A stretch of DNA of 7,271 nucleotides from Geodermatophilaceae bacterium. GTDB lineage: Bacteria; Actinomycetota; Actinomycetes; Mycobacteriales; Geodermatophilaceae. Positions 1 to 4,989 of the stretch are shown here, piece after piece. Position 1 is the first letter of the stretch. Each line of letters begins with the position of its first letter. The translations under genes were made by a program, and so were the position numbers. The DNA is taken from positions 1 through 7,271 of the forward strand of contig JACCSC010000321.1 in assembly GCA_013813215.1 (NCBI GenBank), written 5' to 3'. The notes beneath the pieces were generated by a model. That model was not told the origin of the DNA, searched no databases, and worked only from the letters and a program-made list of their open reading frames with translations.

Positions 1-1596
1 GTCGAGAAGACCGCCGCCTTGCTGCGTGGTCAGCGCTACGTCTGGCTGCGTCATCAGCACCTGCCCTGCGATGTGCGCGCGGAGTCGAACATCGTCCGCC
101 GGCTGCCGGTACCCGACGGGACGCCGATGGCCGCCATCCGCGGCACGCTGAACTACCTCATCCGCCGGCACGAGGGTCTGCGCACGACCTTCCACTTCGA
201 CACTGACGACGACCCTCGCCAGGTGGTGCATCCGCCGGCGCCGCTGTCCGTCCCGACGGTCAGCACGGAACGCGACGGCACGCCCGGTCCCGCGGAAGTG
301 GTCGCCGAGCTGTCCGGAACGGCGTTCGAGCTGGCCAAGGAGTGGCCGATCCGGGCCTGCGTCATCACCACCGGTGGGCAGCCGACACAGCTCGTCCTGG
401 TCCTGAACCACATGGCCCTCGACGCCTGGTCGGTGGAGCTGCTCGAGCAGGAGTTGGAGGCGCTCCGGGAGGGGGTGAGCGCCGGCCGGCCCACCGTGTT
501 GCGCCCGGTGCGCCACCAGCCGCTGGACCTCGCGCGGCACGAAGCATCCGCCGAGGGCCGCTCGGGACGAGACCGAGCGGCGGAATACTGGCGCGAGCAC
601 CTCGCCCACGTGCCGACCGACGTCTTCGACTCGCGGCGGAACCCGGGGGGGCCCTCCGGGGCGTACGGCGGCACGCTCACCTCACCGGGGCTGCTCGACG
701 CCACCCGGCGGATCGCCGAGCGGCACCACGTGTGGCCTTCCCTGGTCCACGTCACGGCGCACGCCCAGGCGCTGCTCGCCTACACCGGAGCCGAGCAGGT
801 GGCGCACCTGTTCTTCGCCGGCAACCGCGAGTCCTCGGCCTGCCCCGACGTACTGACCTGCACCTTCTCCCCGGTCCTGCTGCAGGTCGACGGCCGCGGC
901 GATCCGTCGTTCGGCGAGCTGCTGCAGCAGGTTGCCCGACGCTTCACCGAAGCCAGTGCGCACGCTGACCTGCCCTACGACGAGCTGCTGGAGTTTCTGG
1001 CGGTACACAGCGAGCAGCGCGGCATCCCGATCAGGCTCGGCGCCGAGGTGAACTTCCTCAACCACGGCACGCACAGCAGCCGGGCCCGGCGCACGATCCT
1101 CACCCGCAGCTCCGTCCCCGCCGCCTGGCAGGAGCAGGGCAGCGACACGTCGTTCCGGGTGTACGAGCAGCGCGACGCCGTCGTGGTCGCCCTCAACGCC
1201 CGGGCCGGCGTGATGGACTCCGAGGCCGTGGCGGGACTGCTCCGGGGGTACGAGACATTGCTCCTCGCCCAGCTCGACCCCGCGGTCGACCTGCGCCGGA
1301 CGGACGTCGCCGCGCTGTTCGGCTTCCGCCCGCCGAGCCGGACCGCTGCCTCGGTGCCCGTAACCACGGCATCCGACGAGGCGACCACCGTCTTGTCCGT
1401 CGTCGTCGGCCAGGCCAACGGGTTGCCCGCGGTCGATCCGGCCCACAGCTACGTCGCCGCCGGGGGCCGGGCCCTGCGCATCCCCCGGGTCCAGCGGTTG
1501 CTGGCCGAGCACGGCTGGGGTGGCCTGTCCTTCGACGCGCTGCTCAGCGGGCGGCCCCTGGCCGAGCTGGCCGGCACAGCGCGCTGGATCGGCTGA
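1..1596 (+). CDS. NRPS-type condensation-domain protein with a C-terminal Ser-less carrier-like domain (5' partial)
   Basis: The reading frame is open from base 1 to the TGA at 1594-1596, so the 531 visible residues are the C-terminal part of a gene that starts upstream; the TTG at 19 is not a convincing start. Condensation-domain motifs appear in family order: a C1-like QRYVWL (about 11-16), C2 RRHEGLRTTF, C3 NHMALDAW (136-143), a C5-like NRESSACPDVLTCTFSP and C6 HADLPYDE. In C3 the second, catalytic His (H137) and D141 are present; the first His of HHxxxDG is Asn. Such domains join acyl or aminoacyl groups held on carrier proteins. Residues from about 455 on align by eye with a peptidyl-carrier domain, but the GG(H/D)SL attachment motif reads GGRAL, with Ala491 at the serine position. 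The tail therefore cannot take a phosphopantetheine arm and may be a docking or structural relic. Whether A or T domains lie upstream cannot be seen. The C-domain call is firm; the carrier-like call is good but inferred. Confidence 0.93.
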   Translation, partial: VEKTAALLRGQRYVWLRHQHLPCDVRAESNIVRRLPVPDGTPMAAIRGTLNYLIRRHEGLRTTFHFDTDDDPRQVVHPPAPLSVPTVSTERDGTPGPAEVVAELSGTAFELAKEWPIRACVITTGGQPTQLVLVLNHMALDAWSVELLEQELEALREGVSAGRPTVLRPVRHQPLDLARHEASAEGRSGRDRAAEYWREHLAHVPTDVFDSRRNPGGPSGAYGGTLTSPGLLDATRRIAERHHVWPSLVHVTAHAQALLAYTGAEQVAHLFFAGNRESSACPDVLTCTFSPVLLQVDGRGDPSFGELLQQVARRFTEASAHADLPYDELLEFLAVHSEQRGIPIRLGAEVNFLNHGTHSSRARRTILTRSSVPAAWQEQGSDTSFRVYEQRDAVVVALNARAGVMDSEAVAGLLRGYETLLLAQLDPAVDLRRTDVAALFGFRPPSRTAASVPVTTASDEATTVLSVVVGQANGLPAVDPAHSYVAAGGRALRIPRVQRLLAEHGWGGLSFDALLSGRPLAELAGTARWIG

Positions 1597-1651
1597 CCCG
1601 TCACAGGGTTCATCTGCGTCGTCACCGTGATCGCCTAGCTGATCGCGGCGG

Positions 1652-1846
1652 CGAACGAGGTCGCTGCCGAGCCCAATCGACGGCACGCTGCGGTACGCGT
1701 GCGCCGAACTGTCCGCGCTGCCCCGCGCGGCAGTCGTCGTCGAGGATCACTACTCCCCGGTGCTCAAGCTCGGCCGCTTCCGTCCCGTCGTCGTCGCCGA
1801 CGGGCTGGCCGAGCTGGGACTTGGGCGCGTCGCCCAAACGTCGTAA
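1652..1846 (+). pseudogene. Decayed fragment of an ERCC4-type nuclease-like gene
   Basis: No intact gene lies here. Frame 2 reads GTLRYACAELSALPRAAVVV, then EDHYSPVLKLGRFRPVVVAD and GLAEL, ending at the TAA at 1844-1846. From memory this closely matches the C-terminal half of actinobacterial ERCC4-domain nuclease proteins (RYA..ELAALPRAAVVVEDRYS..FKL.R.RP..VADGLAEL). Upstream, RTRSLPSPIDG looks like a shrunken form of the ERKSLxDL..SL nuclease motif with a small deletion, so catalytic residues are lost. After GLAEL the bases around 1825-1843 still resemble a coding stretch for RWPNVP but out of frame, which suggests frameshifting indels. In-frame stops at 1628 and 1640 block extension to the left. 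It lies just behind the condensation gene on the same strand. The family assignment rests on recalled similarity, not a search. Confidence 0.6.
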
Positions 1847-1876
1847 GCGCCCGATAGCGGCTCGGCTATCGGACGC
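1847..1876 (-). terminator. Hairpin at the MazG-like gene end
   Basis: Arms 1847-1858 and 1865-1876 pair as 8 bp (CCGATAGC/GCTATCGG), one C/A mismatch, then 3 bp, around a 6-nt loop. The stem covers the MazG-like stop codon and lies next to the TAA of the ERCC4-like remnant. On the minus strand the following bases are TTACGACGTTTGGG, only weakly T-rich. It may act as a terminator for the minus-strand gene or as a bidirectional one. The pairing is seen; the role is inferred. Confidence 0.45.
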
Positions 1877-2219
1877 CCTCGCCGAGCTTCTGGTCGATGT
1901 GCTGTGACAAGTCGACGCCAACCAAGCGCGCCACGACTGCGGCGGCGATGACGACGTCTGCCAGTTCGGCTCCCACCTCGTCTGGCCGTGCCGGCTGGCG
2001 GGCGTAGCCAAGCAGTCGCCGGAGCTGCTGTATCGCCTCGCCGACCTCCTCGGCCAGCATGAGTCCAGTAAGGGCGACCGCCGCGTCGGCGTCACGCTGC
2101 CGCGTGGCCACGGCGATGGCGTCGAGGCGCAGGTCATCGAGCATCAGCACAGCGTGCCCGAAGTGACTTCCATGATCCAACGGACGAGGCATCGCCCTGG
2201 CTACTTCCCCATTCCCCAT
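1866..2219 (-). CDS. MazG-like nucleotide pyrophosphohydrolase
   Basis: A 117-residue all-helical protein of the size usual for single-domain MazG-like enzymes, which hydrolyse nucleoside triphosphates to monophosphate and pyrophosphate, often as housecleaning of aberrant nucleotides. The Mg-binding motif is intact: EEVGE at 57-61 followed by ELAD at 85-88, which is the EExxE...ExxD signature of the family. The segment LTGLMLAEEVGEAIQQL and the tail LSQHIDQKLGEG also fit. The ATG at 2219 is the longest choice but has no good ribosome site in front. Other starts are the ATG at 2192 (MPRPLD) and the ATG at 2144 (MLDDLR), the last lying close to where the family domain normally begins. The exact substrate cannot be told. 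It stands alone on the minus strand, with a decayed gene downstream and a gene-free stretch upstream, so it does not look like part of an operon. Confidence 0.8.
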   Translation of the reverse strand: MGNGEVARAMPRPLDHGSHFGHAVLMLDDLRLDAIAVATRQRDADAAVALTGLMLAEEVGEAIQQLRRLLGYARQPARPDEVGAELADVVIAAAVVARLVGVDLSQHIDQKLGEGVR

Positions 2220-2644
2220 CGGTGACTGAGGTGGGCGGCGGCCGTTTGCTCCGGTGCTGTGGGTGCCGACCTACCCGCGGGCCGCCCACCACGACAGCGC
2301 TGCTGCTGCCGTGCAGCGCGGCCGTCCTGCGGTCATGTACGCCCAGGGCGAGAACGACTCCTCACCGGCCGCGACGAGGTACGGCGCGTCGAGCCGTCCG
2401 TGCCGGCCAGCCCTGTGCCGCCGTGCGTTCCGAACGGGCCTCTTGTCCTCCACCGCGACGGCCTCAGGGATGCGCTTCGCAGTTGATCAGCCAGCCCTGT
2501 CGCCCTCGCCGATGCGGTTCGGGCGCGAGCGACCGTCCCCCAACCGCGGCCACAGTCACGGCGAGGGTGAGGCCATCGCAGCTAAGCGCATCGACGGCGC
2601 GCCACGACTGCTTGCCTCGGATTCTGTGTGCCACAATAACCTCT
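2220..2644. other. Gene-free stretch between the MazG-like gene and the toxin-antitoxin pair
   Basis: About 425 bases without a supportable gene. Open frames cross it on both strands, but their translations are Arg/Pro/Ala-rich and have no family features, as expected of GC-rich non-coding DNA. It must hold the upstream region of the MazG-like gene and, at its right end, that of the toxin gene. I see an 11-nt direct repeat (GCCAGCCCTGT at 2406 and 2490) and a 9-nt inverted repeat (CCCTCGCCG at 2503, CGGCGAGGG at 2559). Neither is long enough to be convincing. It could be a further gene remnant too decayed to recognise. Confidence 0.5.
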
Positions 2645-2650
2645 GTGAGG
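2612..2650 (+). promoter_or_regulatory. Possible promoter/operator of the toxin-antitoxin operon, leaderless start
   Basis: There is no Shine-Dalgarno sequence before the GTG at 2645. The -10-like hexamer CACAAT at 2632-2637 would place the transcript start at or next to that GTG, so a leaderless message is plausible, as is common in actinobacteria. A -35-like TTGCCT lies at 2612 but the spacing is short (14 nt). Two small inverted repeats sit here: TGTG-tgc-CACA centred at 2630 and CCTC-tgt-GAGG centred at 2645, 15 nt apart. They could be half-sites for the RHH antitoxin, which usually represses its own operon. This is inference from short motifs. Confidence 0.3.
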
Positions 2651-2908
2651 GTCGAGTTCGCCTTCTCGGCTCGTCGCCACCGAGTCGGCAAGGCACGCGC
2701 CCTTCACGTAGTCCACTACCCGCGAGTTCAGTTGATCGTCACCGATCAAGCGGGCCGCGGCGATCGGATCCTGTTCCTCGGGGACGATCAGTCCGGCCGA
2801 GCCCTCGAGGTGATGGGGGTCGAGCTGGCGGACGGAACGCTGTACGTGATCCACGTGATGGACTTGCGGGCCAAGTACCGGGCCGCCTACGAGGAGGGCA
2901 GACCATGA
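2645..2908 (+). CDS. Putative toxin of a type II toxin-antitoxin pair
   Basis: 87 residues from GTG 2645 (MRVEFAFSARRHRVGKARAL...). The frame is open further upstream, but the sequence becomes family-like only from this GTG. The small, basic, beta-rich protein has an N-terminal helix region with RRHRVGK. A strand section follows (RILFLGDD, ALEVMGVEL, TLYVIHVM), then the ending LRAKYRAAYEEG (75-86). From memory this matches small actinobacterial proteins (..RHRV....VL.VI..P / LEV..V.L.D..LVIHAM.LR.KYR..YEE) encoded directly before an RHH antitoxin, broadly similar to DUF4258, BrnT or RelE-like toxins. If so it may be a ribosome-dependent or free RNase; no catalytic residue can be assigned safely. 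Its TGA overlaps the next ATG by 4 nt (ATGA), so the two are translationally coupled. The pairing is strong; the toxin's activity is inferred. Confidence 0.7.
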   Translation: MRVEFAFSARRHRVGKARALHVVHYPRVQLIVTDQAGRGDRILFLGDDQSGRALEVMGVELADGTLYVIHVMDLRAKYRAAYEEGRP

Positions 2909-3186
2909 GCGCCAAGTACGTCGGGTCGCCAGTCGCCAAGGATGGGACCGTTCTCACCGAAGCGGAGATCGAGCGCCTCGCCGACGAGGCCGAGACCGGT
3001 TACGACCTGACGAAGGCGCGCCGGGTAGGCCGGCCCTCGCTCGACGGGAGCCACAAGCACTCACCGCATATTTCGTTCCGGACACCCGCCGAGCTGCGAG
3101 CCAAGGCCGAAGAGCGTGCCGCCAAGGAAGGCAAGACTGTGTCCCAGCTGGCCCGAGAGGCATTCGAGAAGTACCTAGCAAGCTGA
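2905..3186 (+). CDS. Ribbon-helix-helix (CopG-like) antitoxin
   Basis: 93 residues from ATG 2905, preceded by a good ribosome site (GAGGAGGG, 6 nt before the ATG) inside the end of the toxin gene. The N-terminal half (MSAKYVGSP..., EAEIERLADEAETGYDL at 19-35, KARRVGRPSL at 37-46) is typical of this antitoxin group and probably includes the toxin-binding part. The C-terminal half is a ribbon-helix-helix: strand HISFRTP (55-61), helix ELRAKAEERAAKEGK (63-77), turn, then helix TVSQLAREAFEKYL (78-91). RHH proteins bind DNA as dimers through the strand. This one probably neutralises the product of the overlapping upstream gene and represses the operon. The frame is open further upstream, but a longer protein is not credible given the ribosome site and domain boundary. 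Confidence 0.85.
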   Translation: MSAKYVGSPVAKDGTVLTEAEIERLADEAETGYDLTKARRVGRPSLDGSHKHSPHISFRTPAELRAKAEERAAKEGKTVSQLAREAFEKYLAS

Positions 3187-3307
3187 GCCGGCGCTCGTCG
3201 ATCTTCGCCACCCGCTTGACGATCAGCGCGATCCACCTCCAGGTCCTGTAACGGGAGCCCGAAACGGGACGGGGTGATCCAGCCGCCCGCGCGGCAGGCG
3301 GTCAGTG

Positions 3308-4468
3308 TCAGGCGGTGCCGACGAGGCTGCGGTGCGCGGCCTGTACGCCGGCCTGGAACCGGCTCACCGAGTCCAGCTCGCGCATCAGCGAGGCGATGTG
3401 GCGCCGGCAGGTCCGCACGGACATGCCGAGCTTGCGGGCCAGCACCTCGTCGGTGAAGCCCTTGGCCATCAGGCCGGCGATGGTCTGGCGCAGGTCGCCT
3501 GCCACCTCGGAGTACCCGGAGTCCAGGGACTCCAGCGGCGTCGCGATATCCCACAGGTGACCGAACATGTCCAGCAGGAAGCCGATGACCGCGTCGCTGC
3601 CGATCCGCGACGCCCGGACCGCTGCCCCGTCGTCCTCGCCCAGCAACAGCGCGAGCGAGCGGTCGAAGACGAGGGCCGCCCGCGGCACGTGGGTCACCGT
3701 GCGCACCTCGGCGCCGGCCTCGAAGAGCTGACGCATCCCGGCCCGCAGCCGCAGATCGGCCCGACTGCGGTGTTGGCAGACGATGCGCACCGCCACACCG
3801 CGCTCGGCGAGCTGCGCACACAGCTGCGGCACGTCGTCCAGCGCGCCATCGTCAGGCTGACCCGACAGCAGGACCATGAGTTCACTGCGGCAGGAGTCAC
3901 CGGCCAGCCGCAGGTGCCCCTGCAGCTCCACCGTGCCCTCGACCTGGGCCAGGGCAGTGGCGTCCTGCGCCTCCCGGCCGCGGCGGGCGTAGTCCTCGCG
4001 GAATCCGGTGGCCCGCTGCCGGATCTGGGCGATCAGTTCCTGCCGCTGGTGGATCTCGCGCTCCATGGGCGTCACCAGCAGCGCGGCCGCGACCTCGGGA
4101 TCGACCGGCAGCAGGCGGCCGGTGTCGGAGTCGTGGCGCAGCATCCGGTTGTGCACGAGCAGCGTGACGGCGTCGTGCACCGCCTCCTCGGTCAGACCAA
4201 GCGTGCTGGCGGCGCTCACCACGCAGCCGAACTCGCCCATGTCCACCGCGTAGCGGTAGACGACCGAGCTGTTCCGCTCGGCGTCCGGCCCCAGCTCCAA
4301 CGGCCCTCCGGACAGGCCGCCGACTCGACGCGGCCGTGGCAGGGCGTGTACCACCGCACCCCGGCGCCACTCGACCGGGTGCTCGGCCTGCACGCGGTGG
4401 TCGGCCTGCACGCGGTGGTCGGCAAGGACCAGGTGCTCGTCGGCGGGCAGGGTCAGGGTCAGGCTCAT
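3308..4468 (-). CDS. LuxR-type transcriptional regulator with TrmB-like N-terminal domain
   Basis: 386 residues. The start is ATG 4468, with CGGGAG about 7 nt upstream on the minus strand. Residues 1-67 are a poorly conserved extension containing a tandem hexapeptide repeat (DHRVQA). Residues about 68-160 look like a TrmB-type winged helix and linker (VYRYAVDMGEFG..., TEEAVHDAVTLLVHNRML, MEREIHQRQEL). Residues about 175-310 are the phospholipase-D-like sensor fold seen in this actinobacterial family (GVAVRIV, then AGAEVRTVTHVPRAALVFDR, ending FGHLWDIATPL); I see no HxK catalytic motif, so a sensory rather than enzymatic role is likely. Residues 325-375 form a LuxR/GerE helix-turn-helix: GLMAKGFTDEVLARKLGMSV, then RTCRRHIASLMREL and SRFQAG. 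There is no response-regulator receiver domain, so control is probably by ligand. It is divergent from the small secreted-peptide gene and convergent with the antitoxin gene. Likely a local activator; target unknown. Confidence 0.88.
   Translation of the reverse strand: MSLTLTLPADEHLVLADHRVQADHRVQAEHPVEWRRGAVVHALPRPRRVGGLSGGPLELGPDAERNSSVVYRYAVDMGEFGCVVSAASTLGLTEEAVHDAVTLLVHNRMLRHDSDTGRLLPVDPEVAAALLVTPMEREIHQRQELIAQIRQRATGFREDYARRGREAQDATALAQVEGTVELQGHLRLAGDSCRSELMVLLSGQPDDGALDDVPQLCAQLAERGVAVRIVCQHRSRADLRLRAGMRQLFEAGAEVRTVTHVPRAALVFDRSLALLLGEDDGAAVRASRIGSDAVIGFLLDMFGHLWDIATPLESLDSGYSEVAGDLRQTIAGLMAKGFTDEVLARKLGMSVRTCRRHIASLMRELDSVSRFQAGVQAAHRSLVGTA
4383..4418 (-). repeat. Two perfect 18-nt tandem copies in the LuxR-type gene
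   Basis: The unit TCGGCCTGCACGCGGTGG occurs at 4383-4400 and again, identically, at 4401-4418. The unit is a multiple of three, so it adds a repeated hexapeptide (DHRVQA, residues about 17-28) without a frameshift. The protein continues with the looser AEHPVE. It lies in the non-conserved N-terminal extension, so it probably arose by replication slippage and may vary in copy number between strains. Confidence 0.85.
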
Positions 4469-4704
4469 CGGTCACTCCCGGCTACCGGATCGGGGACGGA
4501 CCCCTGGGTGCGTCACCGCACCATCGGGAACCGCTGTCTCGCTCCGTCATCGTGCGAACACCCCCTGTCCGATCGCTACCCATCCGCTGTCCGAGCGGCG
4601 GAAGGGATCGAGAGCCGATGAGAGCCAGATCGGCAAGGCCCCGCTGTTGGCTCGTCCCAACGCAGACGCCACAAGGTCGTCTCCAACGAGCAGGGGTGAT
4701 GTGG
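4469..4704. promoter_or_regulatory. Divergent intergenic region between the LuxR-type and secreted-peptide genes
   Basis: 236 bases that must hold the promoters of both divergent genes. For the plus-strand gene, TTGGCT at 4647 and CAAGGT at 4672 resemble -35 and -10 boxes (19-nt spacing, so imperfect). The octamer CTGTCCGA occurs at 4565-4572 and again at 4587-4594, 22 nt apart, close to two helical turns; a tandem regulator site is possible. The minus-strand ribosome site (CGGGAG) lies at about 4476-4481. None of these sites is proven. A shared region controlled by the LuxR-type protein fits the arrangement. Confidence 0.4.
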
Positions 4705-4896
4705 GTGAGCAGGACTCGCAAGGCAGTGGCCGCGGTGGCTGCCAGCTTCGTGATGAGCGGGCTGCTGTTGCTGGCCGACCCGGCGCGAGCCACCGCCGAC
4801 TCGCTCTGGGACGGCGTCGGACCTACCTGCACCCAGAGCCAGCTGCCGAAGGCTCCGGCGCGCGGGTGTGGCACCGACGACTCGCCCTGGGACTGA
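4705..4896 (+). CDS. Small secreted peptide with terminal DSxWD motifs, unknown function
   Basis: 63 residues from GTG 4705, chosen because AGGGG (4692-4696) sits 8 nt before it; ATG 4699 (adding MW) is possible but only 2 nt from that site. The N-terminus is a classic signal peptide: SRTRK, a hydrophobic core (AVAAVAASFVMSGLLLLA), then an Ala-x-Ala site in ARATA. Cleavage after Ala31 would release a 32-residue peptide. That peptide starts DSLWD and ends DSPWD at the C-terminus, with two Cys (about positions 11 and 24) that could form one disulfide. It has five Asp against one Lys and one Arg. I do not recognise a family. It could be an extracellular signal, a small structural peptide, or a modified-peptide precursor, but no maturation enzyme is seen beside it. 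It is divergent from the LuxR-type gene and faces the AfsR-like gene across a strong terminator. The signal peptide, ribosome site and terminator make a real gene likely. Confidence 0.65.
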   Translation: MSRTRKAVAAVAASFVMSGLLLLADPARATADSLWDGVGPTCTQSQLPKAPARGCGTDDSPWD

Positions 4897-4947
4897 CCGA
4901 ACGTCAGCGTCCTACGACGCGGATACCCCCGGCGTACGACGCCGCAC

Positions 4948-4985
4948 GAGGACTCTGGCCGGCCATGGTGCCGGCCAGAGTCTTC
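4948..4985. terminator. Strong bidirectional terminator hairpin between convergent genes
   Basis: A perfect 13-bp stem pairs 4951-4963 (GACTCTGGCCGGC) with 4970-4982 (GCCGGCCAGAGTC) around the loop CATGGT. It extends by a G-T wobble and two more pairs to 4948 and 4985. It lies 52 nt after the peptide gene's stop and 5 nt before the stop of the convergent AfsR-like gene. Its symmetry suits termination from both sides. There is no long U-tract, as is usual in high-GC actinobacteria. Confidence 0.85.
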
Positions 4986-4989
4986 TGCG

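Noticed and set aside
1597..1650. Possible att site or terminator after the condensation gene (TGATCGC repeated at 1628 and 1640)
   Set aside because: A 7-nt repeat is not significant, and no tRNA end, integrase or matching second copy is present.
682..1686. 334-residue minus-strand open frame
   Set aside because: Antisense to the condensation-domain gene; low-complexity Gly/Asp/Arg composition and no family resemblance.
1622..2137. 171-residue minus-strand frame
   Set aside because: Overlaps the MazG-like gene in another frame; the MazG frame has the intact EExxE...ExxD motif.
2222..2908. Longer version of the toxin frame starting at 2222
   Set aside because: Everything before GTG 2645 is Arg/Pro/Cys-rich with no family pattern; the family-like sequence begins at that GTG.
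2254..3186. 310-residue version of the antitoxin frame
   Set aside because: The strong ribosome site and ATG at 2905, and the length of the RHH family, support the 93-residue form.
3187..3307. Possible terminator (GCCGC-ccgc-GCGGC at 3282-3295) between the antitoxin and LuxR-type genes
   Set aside because: The 5-bp stem is too short to stand out in DNA this GC-rich, and alternative pairings exist.
3305..4621. 438-residue plus-strand open frame
   Set aside because: It lies antisense to the LuxR-type gene, has no domain features, and is His/Gln/Val-rich as expected from the complement of a GC-rich gene.
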